A DNA stretch of 64,000 bases from Streptomonospora nanhaiensis (GTDB lineage: Bacteria > Actinomycetota > Actinomycetes > Streptosporangiales > Streptosporangiaceae), in NCBI RefSeq assembly GCF_013410565.1, contig NZ_JACCFO010000001.1, positions 5,828,001 to 5,892,000 on the forward strand, in the 5' to 3' direction. The notes beneath the pieces were generated by a model. That model made no database searches. It saw nothing but the letters and a program-made list of their open reading frames with translations, and had not been told where the DNA came from. Below, piece by piece: positions 9,233-21,134 of this stretch (positions within the stretch are counted from its first letter, which is position 1; each line of letters begins with the position of its first letter). Both the position numbers and the translations under genes were made by a program.

Positions 9233-9883
9233 GACAAAATCGGGGCCTTTCGCGACGATCCGGCATCCACGGTCGCCCAAACGGCCATCGCCGCCCCCGG
9301 CAGCGGCGGTGAGCTGGGCCGGGTGCGGCGCGTGGAGGTCGACATGTGCGTGCCGCTGCCCCTGCCCGGCGACATCCGCTACCGCTACGACCTCGGCGGC
9401 GGCGCGGCCATGGACACCGGCTGCTACGCCGCCCACCTGGCGCGGCTGCTGGGCGGCGAGGAGCCCGAGGTGGTCGCCGCCCGCGCCGCCACGCTGCGCC
9501 GCGCCCTCGCCGTGGACCGCGCGGTGACCGCCGAGCTGGCGTTCCCCTCCGGCGCCTCCGGGCGGCTGCGGGCCTCGCTGTGGTCGGCCCAACTGCTGTC
9601 GGTGGGCGCCCGCGTGGTGGGCGAGCACGGCGAGCTGCGGGTCGCCAACTTCCTCATGCCGCACCTCTTCCACCGGCTGCGCGTGCGCACGCCGCACGGC
9701 GTGCGCACCGAGACCGTCCCCGGCGATGCCACCTACACCGCCCAGCTGCGGGCGTTCGCCGCCGCCGTGCGCGAGGGCGCCCCGGTGCTCACGCCCGCCC
9801 GCGACGCCGTGCACACCATGGCGCTGCTGGACGCCGTCTACCGCGCCGCCGGGCTGCCCGTGCGCGGGTCCGCCCTCGACTGA
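9233..9883 (+). pseudogene. Headless Gfo/Idh/MocA oxidoreductase remnant
   Basis: The frame is open from just after a stop at 9230-9232 and encodes only the C-terminal alpha/beta domain of a Gfo/Idh/MocA dehydrogenase. GELGRVRRVEVD, the block YRYDLGGGAAMDTGCYAAHLARLL and the closing PARDAVHTMALLDAVYRAAGLPV are typical. The N-terminal Rossmann NAD(P)-binding domain (about 120-150 residues) is absent and no start with a ribosome site is seen, so it cannot be a working enzyme alone. The 5' break abuts the tandem duplication, suggesting a deletion joined these sequences. Confidence 0.8.
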
Positions 9884-10213
9884 GAGCGGCCCGCCCCCTC
9901 CGCCCGGCCCGGCGGCCCGGCGGCCCGGCCCGGCAGCCCGGCCCGCGCGCCCCCTCCGTGTGATCCCACCCACGCGAGGGCGCCCGGCCGGGCCCGGCAC
10001 TCGCGCCGGCGCCCGGGCCCGCCCACCGGCCCGGTCGCCTATCGGCAGAGAACGGCATGGATCGGAAATCACGACTCGCCGTTTCGATCAGGGGTTTCGG
10101 ACACGCGGGCGGGGGCGTGGCCATCTCCTCCGCGTTCAGTAGTCTGCGACGAAAGGACGCGCGCGGCCGGCAGGCGGTGCGCGGGGGAGCCGAGTGTGCG
10201 AGGGGACGCGTCC
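9884..10213. other. Intergenic region with GGCCCGGC runs; whiA promoter region
   Basis: Bases 9895-9950 are repeated GGCCCGGC/CGGCCCGG units able to fold on themselves and could terminate transcription. The less GC-rich part (10055-10150) presumably carries the whiA promoter. No gene is seen. Confidence 0.5.
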
Positions 10214-11194
10214 ATGGCGATGACCGGCGTGGTGAAGGACGAGCTGAGCCGACTGACCGTTCTCAAGCCGTGCTGCCGCAAAGCCGAGGTCTCCACGATC
10301 CTCCGCTTCACCGGCGGGCTGCACCTGGTCAGCGGCCGGATCGTCATCGAGGCCGAGTTGGACACCGGCTCGGCCGCGCGCCGGCTGCGCAAGGACATCT
10401 CCGAGGTCTTCGGCCATGAGTCCGAGGTCGTCGTGCTGGCGCCCAGCGGCCTGCGCAAGGGCAGCCGCTACGTCGTGCGCGTCATCAAGGAGGGCGAGAG
10501 CCTGGCCCGCCAGACCGGCCTGATCGACAACAACGGCCGCCCGGTGCGCGGGCTGCCGCGCCACGTGGTGGCCGGGGGCGCCTGCGACGCCGAGTCCGCC
10601 TGGCGCGGCGCCTTCCTGGCCCACGGCTCCCTCACCGAGCCGGGCCGCTCGATGTCGCTGGAGGTCACCTGCCCCGGACCCGAGGCCGCGCTGGCGCTGG
10701 TGGGCGCCGCGCGCCGGCTCAAGGTGCACGCCAAGGCCCGCGAGGTGCGCGGCGTGGACCGCGTGGTGGTCCGCGACGGCGACTCCATCGGGGCGCTGCT
10801 GACCCTGCTCGGTGCCCACGGCAGCGTGCTGACCTGGGAGGAGCGCCGGATGCGCCGCGAGGTCCGCGCCACCGCCAACCGGCTGGCCAACTTCGACGAC
10901 GCCAACCTGCGGCGCAGCGCCCGCGCCGCGGTTGCCGCCGGCGCCCGCGTGGAGCGGGCCCTGGAGATCCTCGGCGACGAGGCGCCCGAGCACCTGGTGG
11001 CCGCCGGGCAGCTCCGGCTGGCCCACAAGCAGGCGTCGCTGGAGGAGTTGGGCCAGCTGTCCTCGCCGCCGCTGACCAAGGACGCCATCGCCGGGCGCAT
11101 CCGCCGCCTGCTGGCCATGGCCGACAAGCGCGCCGCCGACCTCGGGATTCCCGGAACCGAGGCCAACCTCACGGCCGACATGCTGGTGCCCTGA
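10214..11194 (+). CDS. whiA: Sporulation regulator WhiA
   Basis: 326 residues starting [13 protein letters not shown] at an ATG with AGGGGA upstream. WhiA has a degenerate LAGLIDADG homing-endonuclease fold ([16 protein letters not shown]; the [24 protein letters not shown] block) and a C-terminal helix-turn-helix ([18 protein letters not shown], about 289-306). In streptomycetes it acts with WhiB to trigger sporulation septation, and in other Gram-positives it affects division. It is separated here from yvcK by 2.3 kb of DUF488 gene, duplication and pseudogene, so it probably has its own promoter. Confidence 0.95.
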   Translation: MAMTGVVKDELSRLTVLKPCCRKAEVSTILRFTGGLHLVSGRIVIEAELDTGSAARRLRKDISEVFGHESEVVVLAPSGLRKGSRYVVRVIKEGESLARQTGLIDNNGRPVRGLPRHVVAGGACDAESAWRGAFLAHGSLTEPGRSMSLEVTCPGPEAALALVGAARRLKVHAKAREVRGVDRVVVRDGDSIGALLTLLGAHGSVLTWEERRMRREVRATANRLANFDDANLRRSARAAVAAGARVERALEILGDEAPEHLVAAGQLRLAHKQASLEELGQLSSPPLTKDAIAGRIRRLLAMADKRAADLGIPGTEANLTADMLVP

Positions 11195-11198
11195 ACAC

Positions 11199-11274
11199 CG
11201 GCGCACACGCCCGGTCCCCGGGGCCGCGGAGCCGCCCTGCGGCCCCGCGCGCGGGCCCGGCCGTGTGCCGTTTT
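11199..11274 (+). terminator. Large imperfect hairpin followed by TTTT, after whiA
   Basis: CGGCGCACACG at 11199 pairs with CGTGTGCCG ending at 11270 with a 2-nt bulge, and GGGGCCGC/GCGGCCCC (11220-11227/11239-11246) forms an inner stem. The structure is followed directly by TTTT, rare in this GC-rich DNA. Confidence 0.6.
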
Positions 11275-11279
11275 GTGAC

Positions 11280-12508
<1,229 letters not shown>

Positions 12509-12540
12509 TTCCGGACGACCCCAGCCGTGTGAGCGCCGGT

Positions 12541-12573
12541 GCGGCGCCCCCCGCCCGTGGCGAGGGGCGCCGC
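12541..12573 (+). terminator. Intercistronic hairpin between gap and pgk
   Basis: GCGGCGCCCC (12541-12550) and GGGGCGCCGC (12564-12573) form a perfect 10-bp stem with a 13-base loop. No T-run follows, so it may attenuate or stabilise the gap message. Confidence 0.5.
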
Positions 12574-12624
12574 CGTCGCGCGGGCCCGCCCCACACGGCG
12601 CCACTCCCGCGGAATGGAGACCCC

Positions 12625-13812
12625 ATGCGCACCATCGACGACCTCGACGTCTCGGGCAAGCGCGTGTTCGTCCGGGCCGACCTCAACGTGCCCCTCGACG
12701 GCGACCGCATCACCGACGACGGCCGCATCCGGGCCAGCCTGCCCACGATCACCACGCTGCGCGAGCGCGGCGCCCGCGTCGTCGTCGCGGCGCACCTGGG
12801 CCGCCCCAAGGGCGCGCCCGACCCCGCCTACTCCCTGCGCCCCGTGGCCGCGCGCCTGGGCGAGCTGCTGGGCACCGAGGTCGCCTTCGCCACCGACACC
12901 GCCGGCGACTCCGCCCGCGAGGTGACCGCGGCGCTGGCCGACGGCGAGGTCGCCCTCATCGAGAACCTGCGCTTCGAGCCCGGCGAGACCAGCAAGGACG
13001 ACGCCGAGCGCGGCGAGTTCGCCGACCGCCTGGCGCGGCTGGCCGACCTCTACGTCGGCGACGGCTTCGGCGCGGTGCACCGCAGGCACGCCAGCGTCTA
13101 CGACCTGCCCCAGCGCCTGCCGCACGCGGTGGGCGGCCTGGTCCTGGCCGAGGTCGAGGTGCTGCGCACCCTCACCGGAGACCCCCGCCGCCCCTACGCG
13201 GTGGTCCTGGGCGGCTCCAAGGTCTCCGACAAGCTCGGTGTCATCGACAACCTGCTGGGCACCGCCGACCGCCTGCTCATCGGCGGCGGCATGGTCTTCA
13301 CCTTCCTCAAGGCCAAGGGCTATGAGGTCGGTAAGAGCCTGCTGGAGGAGGACCAGCTCGACACCGTGCGCGAGTACCTCCAGCGCGCCGAGAAGCAGGG
13401 CGTGGAGATCGTGCTGCCGGTCGACGTGGTGGCCGCCGAGGCGTTCTCCGCCGACGCCCCCCACGCCCCGGTCGACGCCGACGCCATCCCGGCCGACCGC
13501 ATGGGCCTGGACATCGGCCCCAAGAGCCGCGAGCTGTTCGCGAGCCGGCTCGCCGACACCGCCACCGTCTTCTGGAACGGGCCCATGGGCGTCTTCGAGA
13601 TGGAGCCCTACTCCCACGGCACCCGCGCCCTGGCCCAGGCCCTCATCGACTCCGGGGCCTTCACCGTGGTGGGCGGCGGCGACTCCGCCGCGGCCGTGCG
13701 GTCGCTGGGCTTTGCGGAGTCGGCGTTCGGCCACATCTCCACCGGCGGCGGCGCCAGCCTGGAGTACCTGGAGGGCAAGCGGCTGCCCGGTATCGAGGCG
13801 CTGGCCGACTGA
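12625..13812 (+). CDS. pgk: Phosphoglycerate kinase
   Basis: 395 residues starting [15 protein letters not shown] at an ATG with GGAGA 4 bases before it. Family blocks: RADLNVPL near the N-terminus, [13 protein letters not shown], the LGGSKVSDK hinge region, NGPMGVFE, and the nucleotide-binding [13 protein letters not shown] near the C-terminus. It transfers the acyl phosphate of 1,3-bisphosphoglycerate to ADP. Full length, 116 bp after gap and separated from it by a hairpin. Confidence 0.97.
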   Translation: MRTIDDLDVSGKRVFVRADLNVPLDGDRITDDGRIRASLPTITTLRERGARVVVAAHLGRPKGAPDPAYSLRPVAARLGELLGTEVAFATDTAGDSAREVTAALADGEVALIENLRFEPGETSKDDAERGEFADRLARLADLYVGDGFGAVHRRHASVYDLPQRLPHAVGGLVLAEVEVLRTLTGDPRRPYAVVLGGSKVSDKLGVIDNLLGTADRLLIGGGMVFTFLKAKGYEVGKSLLEEDQLDTVREYLQRAEKQGVEIVLPVDVVAAEAFSADAPHAPVDADAIPADRMGLDIGPKSRELFASRLADTATVFWNGPMGVFEMEPYSHGTRALAQALIDSGAFTVVGGGDSAAAVRSLGFAESAFGHISTGGGASLEYLEGKRLPGIEALAD

Positions 13813-13816
13813 CCCC

Positions 13817-13848
13817 GCGCCGGCGGCCCGTCCCCGGTCCGCCGGCGC
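13817..13848 (+). terminator. Intercistronic hairpin between pgk and tpiA
   Basis: GCGCCGGCGG (13817-13826) and CCGCCGGCGC (13839-13848) give a perfect 10-bp stem with a 12-base loop, starting 4 bases after the pgk stop. No T-run. Confidence 0.5.
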
Positions 13849-13886
13849 ACGCCCTTCACGCACACAAGCCCCGAGGAACGACACCC

Positions 13887-14672
<786 letters not shown>

Positions 14673-14676
14673 GCCC

Positions 14677-14728
14677 GGTGCCCGGCCGGGGGAGCGGGGC
14701 CGCCGCGCCCCCTCCCCGGCCGGGCACC
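14677..14728 (+). terminator. Strong hairpin after tpiA
   Basis: GGTGCCCGGCCGGGG (14677-14691) pairs perfectly with CCCCGGCCGGGCACC (14714-14728), a 15-bp stem beginning 5 bases after the tpiA stop. The rest of the 308-base gap to secG holds a less GC-rich stretch (14800-14870) likely to carry the secG promoter. Confidence 0.65.
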
Positions 14729-14980
14729 CGGCCTCCGGCCCCGCCGTGCGCGGGGGCGCGGGCGGCCGGAACGGACAAGGGAGCGCCGGCGCCGGGTTAG
14801 ACTGCCCGGAGGTACCTTTCCGCAATCAACGTATGCCTCAGCGGCACACGGTAGAATCCAGCATTGTCCCCGGTCCCTCCTCCACTGGACCGCCGGCCCG
14901 CCGCGGTGGACCGGTACACGGACCCGGGGAGCCCAAGGTCATCAATTCCCCCGCATCGGGGTCGAGTTACGGGTGAGCAC

Positions 14981-15220
14981 GTGATCCTCGGTCTGTCCAT
15001 AGTCGTGATGCTCTGCAGCGTGCTGCTGGTCCTGATGGTGCTGTTGCACAAGGGCAAGGGCGGCGGGCTCTCCGACCTGTTCGGGGGCGGCGTCACGTCC
15101 TCCCTGGGCGGGTCCTCGGTCGTCGAGCGCAACCTGGACCGGCTGACCATCGCCATCGGCCTGGTGTGGATCGTCGCCGTGGTGGCTCTGGGCCTGCTCC
15201 TCAACCAGGGCGGCGTCTAG
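14981..15220 (+). CDS. secG: Preprotein translocase subunit SecG
   Basis: 79 residues from a GTG at 14981; a longer frame upstream is proline-rich and unlike SecG. Two membrane helices (LGLSIVVMLCSVLLVLMVLLH and IAIGLVWIVAVVALGLLL) flank the conserved cytoplasmic loop KGKGGGLSDLFGGG. SecG is the small accessory subunit of the SecYEG channel. The ribosome site is weak. Its position after tpiA is common in actinomycetes. Confidence 0.92.
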   Translation: MILGLSIVVMLCSVLLVLMVLLHKGKGGGLSDLFGGGVTSSLGGSSVVERNLDRLTIAIGLVWIVAVVALGLLLNQGGV

Positions 15221-15329
15221 CCGCCCTCCTCCACACGCCCCCTGGCCCCGCCCGCGTGGCGCGGGTCCGCGTGTACCGCACCCTGTTGCCGTGCGGAGCG
15301 CACTTTCGCCGTTGACAAAGGAGTTACTC

Positions 15330-15701
15330 GTGGGAAGTGGCAGCGCCATCCGTGGCAGCCGCGTCGGTGCCGGACCGATGGGTGAGGCCGAGCGCGGGGA
15401 GTCCGCGCCGCGCATCCGGGTCCCCTTCTACTGCGCCAACAAGCACGAGGTGGTTCCGAGCTTCGCGCACGAGGCCGCCGTCCCCGACGAGTGGGACTGC
15501 CCCCGCTGCGGTTTCCCCGCCGGCAAGGACCCGCAGAACCCGCCGGCGCCGCCGCGCACCGAGCCCTACAAGACCCACCTCGCCTACGTGAAGGAGCGCC
15601 GCAGCGAGGAGGAGGGCCGCCTCATCCTCGACGAGGCCCTGGCCAAGCTGCGCGCCGACCGCGCCGAGGTCGAGGCCTACATGCGCGCCAACGCCAACTG
15701 A
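15330..15701 (+). CDS. rbpA: RNA polymerase-binding protein RbpA
   Basis: 123 residues from a GTG at 15330 with a strong AAAGGAG site. The basic N-terminus (AIRGSRVGAGPMGEAERGE) and the zinc-containing core with Cys pairs (FYCANKHEV, WDCPRCGFPAG), followed by the sigma-interacting segment TEPYKTHLAYVKERRS, identify RbpA. It binds RNA polymerase and group 1/2 sigma factors and stabilises open complexes; it is restricted to actinobacteria. It is convergent with the IclR gene. Confidence 0.96.
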   Translation: MGSGSAIRGSRVGAGPMGEAERGESAPRIRVPFYCANKHEVVPSFAHEAAVPDEWDCPRCGFPAGKDPQNPPAPPRTEPYKTHLAYVKERRSEEEGRLILDEALAKLRADRAEVEAYMRANAN

Positions 15702-15728
15702 CCGCTCGGCCCCGCCGCGCCCGCCGAC

Positions 15729-16493
15729 TCACCCCGGCCGGCGCCCGCCCAGCCTGCGGGTGAGTTCGGCGGCGGCCTCGCGCGCGCTCGCGGCCAGCGC
15801 CGGGACCGGCAGCGGCCGGTCGCCGGCGGGCACGGTCAGGCTGATCGCCGCCGCCGGCGCGCCGTTGTGGTCGAAGGCGGCCGCCGCCACCGACGAGAAC
15901 CCCTCGCTCACCTGCCCCTCCTCCACCGAGAACCCCGCCCGCCGCTCGGCGGTCAGGACCTCCCGCAGCTCACCGGGGGTGCGGGGCCCCCGCCCGGTGC
16001 GGTCCACGAAGTGCCCGGCGTCGGGGTAGAGCGCCCGCACCTGGGCGCGCGGCAGGTGGGCCAGCAGGGCCCGGCCCGAGGCGGTCAGGTGCGCGGGAAG
16101 CCGCACGCCCACGCCGGTGACCAGCGCGGGCGTGTGCGGCGGATGCTCCTTGAGCAGGTAGAGGGTGTCGGCGCCGTGCAGGACGCCCAGGTGCGCGGTG
16201 GCGCCGGTCTCCTCGACCAGTTGGCGCAGCAGCGGGCGGGCCAGGCGCTCCAGGGGGTCGTGGCGCAGGAACGCCGACCCGATCTCGAAGGCCGCCACCC
16301 CCAGCCCCCACCGGTGCTCCTCGGGCAGGTGGACGACGAACCCCTCCTCGGCCATCGCCTCCAGGAGCTGGTAGACGCTGGAGCGCGGCAGGCCCAGCTC
16401 CGAGGCGATGGCCGTTGCCGCCACCGGGCCCGGGCGGGTCGCCAGGTAGCGCAGCAGCCGCAGGGCCCGCGTGGCTGCTGGAACATGGCTCAT
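15729..16493 (-). CDS. IclR family transcriptional regulator
   Basis: 254 residues starting MSHVPAATRALRLLRYLA at 16493. The N-terminal winged helix-turn-helix (AATAIASELGLPRSSVYQLLEAMAEEGFV, about 20-55) is followed by the IclR ligand-binding domain (HLTASGRALLAHLP, the SVEEGQVSEGFSSVAAAAFDHNG block, PAAAISLTVPA). IclR proteins sense small carboxylates. Because it neighbours the hut cluster it is a candidate regulator of histidine use, but this is inference. An inverted repeat covers its start region. Confidence 0.9.
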   Translation of the reverse strand: MSHVPAATRALRLLRYLATRPGPVAATAIASELGLPRSSVYQLLEAMAEEGFVVHLPEEHRWGLGVAAFEIGSAFLRHDPLERLARPLLRQLVEETGATAHLGVLHGADTLYLLKEHPPHTPALVTGVGVRLPAHLTASGRALLAHLPRAQVRALYPDAGHFVDRTGRGPRTPGELREVLTAERRAGFSVEEGQVSEGFSSVAAAAFDHNGAPAAAISLTVPAGDRPLPVPALAASAREAAAELTRRLGGRRPG

Positions 16494-16518
16494 ACCGCGA
16501 TTGTGGCATGCCCGGTAT
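16492..16518. promoter_or_regulatory. Inverted repeat ATACCG-N15-CGGTAT at IclR start
   Basis: Perfect 6-bp arms overlap the IclR start codon and the short gap to the next minus-strand gene. The spacing and position suit autorepression. No second copy was found before hutH. Confidence 0.35.
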
Positions 16519-16524
16519 CGGCTC

Positions 16525-16710
16525 TCAGGTGCCGCAGGGGCGGCCCACGCCGGGCACGCGCAGCGCGCGGACCTGGAGCCGCCCGCAGGCGCAGCGGGTG
16601 TAGAGGAGCATTCCGGTGGAGGTCGGGTGCCGCGACACCACCTGGTAGACGTCCGCTTCCGGCCATCCGCAGTCGGGGCAGCGGGCCTCGTGTTCGGCGT
16701 GTGCTTCCAT
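16525..16710 (-). CDS. Small Cys-rich protein, possible zinc ribbon
   Basis: 61 residues, MEAHAEHEARCPDCGW at the start and CACGRLQVRALRVPGVGRPCG at the end. The CxxC at residues 11-14 and the CxC pair with a further Cys suggest a small metal-binding fold. It ends 31 bp before the IclR start, so the two may be one minus-strand transcript, and diverges from the LysR gene. I do not recognise a function. Confidence 0.65.
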   Translation of the reverse strand: MEAHAEHEARCPDCGWPEADVYQVVSRHPTSTGMLLYTRCACGRLQVRALRVPGVGRPCGT

Positions 16711-16784
16711 GCCTCCAGTCTCGACCGCCGCTTATGTTCATGTCCATCGCAGGTTTGCGCACGAAACCGTGTAGCCTCGGCTTC

Positions 16785-17729
16785 ATGTTCGACTTGCGAC
16801 GGCTGCGGGTGCTGCGGGCGGTCCACCACCACGGCACGGTCACCGGCGCGGCCGAGGCGCTGCACCTGAGCCCCTCGGCCGTCTCCCAGCAGATCCGCCA
16901 GCTCGCCAAGGAGCTGGGCGTGGCGCTGCTGGAGCCCGACGGCCGCCGGGTGCGGCTGACCTCGGCGGCCGTGGTGCTGCTGGACCACGCCGACGCGCTG
17001 AGCACCCGCTGGGAGCAGGCGCTGGCCGACCTCGCCGTGCACGCCGACGGCGACGCCGGGCCGCTGCGCATCGCCGGCTTCGCCACGGGCATCGCCGTGC
17101 TGCTGGCGCCCGCCGCCGCACTGCTGCGCCGCTCCCGCCCGCGGCTGTCGGTGTCGGTCACCCAGGCCGAGACCGGGGAGTGCTTCGACATGCTGCTGGC
17201 GGGCTCGGCCGACCTCGCGGTGTTCGTGCCCGATCCCACGGTCGTGGTCGCCGAGGACTCCCGCTTCGACCAGCGGGTCCTCATCGAGGAGCCGCACGAC
17301 CTGCTGGTGCCCGCCGGCCACCCCCTCGCCGGGCGGTCCAGCGTCGCCCTGTCCGAGGCCGCGCGCGAGGACTGGGTCATCCCCGACGACTCCTGCGGCC
17401 ACCACCGGCTGGTGCAGGTGGCCTGCGCCTCCGCCGGGTTCACCCCGCGCGTGGCGCACGTGGCCACCGAGTGGAGCGCGGCCACCGCGCTGGTCGCCCA
17501 CGGGCTGGGTGTCACCCTCGCGCCGCGCATGCTGCCGATCGCCACCGCCCACCCCATCGCGCGGGTGCCGCTGCACGGCTCCGCCACGCCGGTGCGCTCC
17601 ATCCTCACCTGCGTGCGCGCCGGAAGCGCCGACCACCCGGCCGTCGCGCACGGACTGGCGGCCCTGCGCGAGGTGGCCGAGGCGGCCGCGGCGTCCCCGC
17701 GCCAGGCGGCCGAGCCCGCCGTCGCCTGA
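16785..17729 (+). CDS. LysR family transcriptional regulator
   Basis: 314 residues starting MFDLRRLRVLRAVHHHGTVTGAAEALHLS. The helix-turn-helix (GTVTGAAEALHLSPSAVSQQIRQLAKELG) fills about residues 18-46 and a periplasmic-binding-like effector domain follows. The ATG at 16785 is chosen because the LysR family begins here; a long open frame upstream is a shadow of the minus strand. It ends 84 bp before hutH in the same direction and may activate it. The specific effector cannot be read from sequence. Confidence 0.9.
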   Translation: MFDLRRLRVLRAVHHHGTVTGAAEALHLSPSAVSQQIRQLAKELGVALLEPDGRRVRLTSAAVVLLDHADALSTRWEQALADLAVHADGDAGPLRIAGFATGIAVLLAPAAALLRRSRPRLSVSVTQAETGECFDMLLAGSADLAVFVPDPTVVVAEDSRFDQRVLIEEPHDLLVPAGHPLAGRSSVALSEAAREDWVIPDDSCGHHRLVQVACASAGFTPRVAHVATEWSAATALVAHGLGVTLAPRMLPIATAHPIARVPLHGSATPVRSILTCVRAGSADHPAVAHGLAALREVAEAAAASPRQAAEPAVA

Positions 17730-17813
17730 AGCCCGGCCCCCGCGTCCGAGATACCAGACGCATCGACGGTGTGGGGGCTCGCGCCCCGGGCCCGCGGCGC
17801 GTGCAATAGGGGT

Positions 17814-19352
17814 ATGCCCACCCCGATCGACATCGGCCCCCGCGGCCTGACCGCCGAGGCGGTCGTGGCCGTGGCCCGCCACGGCGCCCCCGTGCGCCTC
17901 ACCGCCGAGGCCCGCGCGGCCCTGGCCGCGGGCCGCAAGCGCGTCGAGGCCCTCGCCGCCGACACCGCGCCCGCCTACGGAGTCAGCACCGGGTTCGGCG
18001 CGCTGGCCACCCGCCACATCGCCCCCGAGTCGCGCGCCCGCCTCCAGACCTCGCTCATCCGCTCCCACGCCGCCGGCACCGGCGAGGAGGTGGAGCGCGA
18101 GGTGGTCCGCGCGCTGATGGTGCTGCGGCTGCGCACCCTGGCCAGCGGCGCCACGGGCGTGCGCCCGGGCACCGCCGAGGCCCTGGCCGGCCTGCTCAAC
18201 GCCGGAATCACCCCCGAGGTCCACGAGTACGGCAGCCTCGGCTGCTCCGGCGACCTCGCACCGCTGGCGCACGTCGCCCTGGCCCTCACGGGCGAGGGGC
18301 GGGTGCGCGACGCCGAGGGCGCGGTGCGCCCCGCCGCCGAGGCGCTGGCGGCGGCCGGGCTGGAGCCGGTCCGGCTGGCCGCCAAGGAGGGGCTGGCGCT
18401 CATCAACGGCACCGACGGCATGCTGGGCATGCTGCTGCTGGCGCTGGCGGACCTGGCGGAGCTGCTGCGGGTCGCCGACATCACCGCCGCCATGAGCGTC
18501 GAGGCGCTGCTGGGCACCGACCGGGTCTTCGCCGCCGAACTCCAGGCGCTGCGCCCTCACCCCGGCCAGGCCGCCGCCGCGGCCAACATGCGCGCGCTGC
18601 TGGCCGACTCCGCGATCGTGGCCTCCCACCGCGGCCCCGACTGCACCCGCGTGCAGGACGCCTACTCGCTGCGCTGCGCGCCGCAGGTCGCCGGCGCCGC
18701 CCGCGACACCCTCGACCACGCCCGCGCCGTGGCCGAGCGCGAACTCGCCGCCGTCATCGACAACCCGGTGGTGCTGGAGGACGGCCGGGTGGAGTCCAAC
18801 GGCAACTTCCACGGCGCGCCCGTGGGCTACGCCCTGGACTTCCTGGCGATCGCGGTGGCCGACGTCGCCGCCATCGCCGAGCGGCGCACCGACCGCATGC
18901 TCGACGTCGCCCGCTCCCACGGCCTGCCCGCGTTCCTCGCCGACGACCCCGGCGTGGACTCCGGCCACATGATCGCCCAGTACACCCAGGCGGGCATCGT
19001 CGCCGAGCTGAAGCGGCTGGCCGCGCCCGCCAGCGTCGACTCCATCCCCAGCTCGGCCATGCAGGAGGACCACGTGTCGCTGGGGTGGTCGGCCGCGCGC
19101 AAGCTGCGCCGCGCCCTGGCGGGACTGCGCTCCGTGCTGGCCGTGGAGCTGATCACCGCCGCCCGCGCCCTGGACCTGCGCGCCCCGCTTTCCCCGGCGC
19201 CCGCCACCGCGGCCGTGCGCGACGCCGTGCGCGCCCGGGTGCCCGGCCCCGGCCCCGACCGCCACCTCGCCCCCGAGATCGCGGCCGCCGCCGACCTCAT
19301 CGCCGAGGGCGCCGTCACCGCCGCCGCCCGCACCGTCACCCCGCTGCGCTGA
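17814..19352 (+). CDS. hutH: Histidine ammonia-lyase
   Basis: 512 residues from ATG 17814. The MIO prosthetic group forms from the triad at 144-146, here Cys-Ser-Gly in [15 protein letters not shown] rather than Ala-Ser-Gly; the cyclising Ser and Gly are intact. [23 protein letters not shown]...NGNFHG and [15 protein letters not shown] are further family blocks. It deaminates histidine to urocanate, the first step of the pathway whose later enzymes follow immediately. Confidence 0.96.
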   Translation: MPTPIDIGPRGLTAEAVVAVARHGAPVRLTAEARAALAAGRKRVEALAADTAPAYGVSTGFGALATRHIAPESRARLQTSLIRSHAAGTGEEVEREVVRALMVLRLRTLASGATGVRPGTAEALAGLLNAGITPEVHEYGSLGCSGDLAPLAHVALALTGEGRVRDAEGAVRPAAEALAAAGLEPVRLAAKEGLALINGTDGMLGMLLLALADLAELLRVADITAAMSVEALLGTDRVFAAELQALRPHPGQAAAAANMRALLADSAIVASHRGPDCTRVQDAYSLRCAPQVAGAARDTLDHARAVAERELAAVIDNPVVLEDGRVESNGNFHGAPVGYALDFLAIAVADVAAIAERRTDRMLDVARSHGLPAFLADDPGVDSGHMIAQYTQAGIVAELKRLAAPASVDSIPSSAMQEDHVSLGWSAARKLRRALAGLRSVLAVELITAARALDLRAPLSPAPATAAVRDAVRARVPGPGPDRHLAPEIAAAADLIAEGAVTAAARTVTPLR

Positions 19353-19371
19353 CCGCCAGGAGGACCCCGCC

Positions 19372-21057
19372 ATGACCACCACACCGGGTGCGCGGACCGT
19401 GCGCGCGCCCCGCGGCACCGCCCGCACCGCCAAGGGCTGGGCCCAGGAGGCCGCCCTGCGCATGCTGCACAACAACCTCGACCCCGAGGTCGCCGAGCAC
19501 CCCGACCGGCTGGTCGTCTACGGCGGCAGCGGCCGGGCCGCCCGCGACTGGGCCAGCTTCGAGGCGATCACCCGCGAACTGCGCGCGCTGGCCGACGACG
19601 AGACCCTCCTGGTGCAGTCGGGGCGGCCGGTGGGCGTGCTGCGCACCCACGAGTGGGCGCCGCGCGTGCTCATCGCCAACGCCAACCTCGTGGGGGACTG
19701 GGCCACCTGGCCGGAGTTCCGCCGCCTGGAGGCCCTCGGGCTGACCATGTACGGGCAGATGACCGCCGGGTCCTGGATCTACATCGGCACCCAGGGGATC
19801 CTCCAGGGCACCTACGAGACGTTCGGCGCCGTGGCCGCCAAGCGGTTCGGCGGCACCCTCGCCGGCACCATCACGCTCACCGCCGGCCTGGGCGGCATGG
19901 GCGGCGCCCAGCCGCTGGCCGTCACCATGAACGAGGGCGTGGCGATCGTCGTGGAGTGCGACCCCTCCCGCATCGAGCGCCGCATCGCCCACCGCTACCT
20001 CGACACACGCGCCGGCGGCCTCGACGAGGCGCTCGCGCTGGCCGAACGCGCCCGCGACGAGCGCCGGCCCCTGTCCATCGGCGTGCTCGGCAACGCCGCC
20101 GACGTGCTGCCCGAGCTGCTGCGGCGCGGCGCGCCCGTCGACATCGTCACCGACCAGACCTCCGCCCACGACCCGCTGGCCTACCTGCCCAGCGGTGTGG
20201 ACTTCGCCGACTGGGCCGACTACGCCGCCGCCCGCCCCGAGGAGTGCGCCCGCCGCGCCCGGGAGTCCATGGCCGCGCACGTGGCCGCCATGGTCGGGTT
20301 CGCCGACGCCGGCGCCGAGGTGTTCGACTACGGAAACTCCATCCGCGGCGAGGCGCGGGCCGCCGGCTACGACCGCGCGTTCGACTTCCCCGGGTTCGTG
20401 CCCGCCTACATCCGCCCGCTGTTCTGCGAGGGCAAGGGCCCCTTCCGGTGGGCGGCGCTGTCGGGAGACCCCGCCGACATCGCCCGCACCGACCGGGCCG
20501 TGCTGGAGCTGTTCCCCGACAACACCCACCTGGCCCGCTGGATCGGCATGGCGCGGGAGCGGGTGGCGTTCCAGGGGCTGCCCGCCCGCATCTGCTGGCT
20601 GGGCCAGGGCGAGCGCGCCGCGGCGGGGCTGCGGTTCAACGAACTGGTCGCCTCCGGCGAGGTCAGCGCGCCGCTGGCCATCGGCCGCGACCACCTCGAC
20701 ACCGGGTCGGTGGCCTCGCCCTACCGCGAGACCGAGGCCATGCGCGACGGCTCCGACGCCATCGCCGACTGGCCGCTGCTCAACGCCCTGGTCACCGCGT
20801 CCTCGGGCGCCTCGTGGGTGTCCGTCCACCACGGCGGAGGGGTGGGCATGGGGCGGTCGCTGCACGCCGGGCAGGTCAGCGTGGCCGACGGCACCCCGCT
20901 GGCCGCCGCCAAGCTGGAGCGGGTGCTGACAAACGACCCCGCCACCGGTGTCATCCGGCACGCCGACGCGGGGTACGCCGAGGCCGAGGAGGTCGCGCAC
21001 CGCCACGGCATCCGGCTGCCCATGCGCGACGGCGGCGGCCCCGACCCCGCCGGCTAG
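19372..21057 (+). CDS. hutU: Urocanate hydratase
   Basis: 561 residues starting 19 bases after hutH, with AGGAGG before the ATG. The NAD-binding [17 protein letters not shown] block, the early [10 protein letters not shown], the [15 protein letters not shown] block, FDYGNSIR and the C-terminal [18 protein letters not shown] are characteristic. It uses tightly bound NAD+ as an electrophile to hydrate urocanate to imidazolonepropionate. Normal length. Confidence 0.97.
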   Translation: MTTTPGARTVRAPRGTARTAKGWAQEAALRMLHNNLDPEVAEHPDRLVVYGGSGRAARDWASFEAITRELRALADDETLLVQSGRPVGVLRTHEWAPRVLIANANLVGDWATWPEFRRLEALGLTMYGQMTAGSWIYIGTQGILQGTYETFGAVAAKRFGGTLAGTITLTAGLGGMGGAQPLAVTMNEGVAIVVECDPSRIERRIAHRYLDTRAGGLDEALALAERARDERRPLSIGVLGNAADVLPELLRRGAPVDIVTDQTSAHDPLAYLPSGVDFADWADYAAARPEECARRARESMAAHVAAMVGFADAGAEVFDYGNSIRGEARAAGYDRAFDFPGFVPAYIRPLFCEGKGPFRWAALSGDPADIARTDRAVLELFPDNTHLARWIGMARERVAFQGLPARICWLGQGERAAAGLRFNELVASGEVSAPLAIGRDHLDTGSVASPYRETEAMRDGSDAIADWPLLNALVTASSGASWVSVHHGGGVGMGRSLHAGQVSVADGTPLAAAKLERVLTNDPATGVIRHADAGYAEAEEVAHRHGIRLPMRDGGGPDPAG

Positions 21058-21134
21058 CCCGGCGCGGGCGAAGGCGCGGCACGGCCCGCGGCGCACGCGG
21101 CGCAAGCACCAGTCACCACGAGGGGACGCGGCAG

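Noticed and set aside
15255-15300. A SigR-type promoter before rbpA, as known in Streptomyces coelicolor.
   Set aside because: No GGAAT box at the right distance from a GTT was found; GGGTC...GTTG is too weak to report.
18243-18251. Cys-Ser-Gly instead of Ala-Ser-Gly in the histidine ammonia-lyase MIO triad.
   Set aside because: The cyclising Ser and Gly are kept and the first position tolerates Cys in related enzymes, so this is not strong evidence of altered function.
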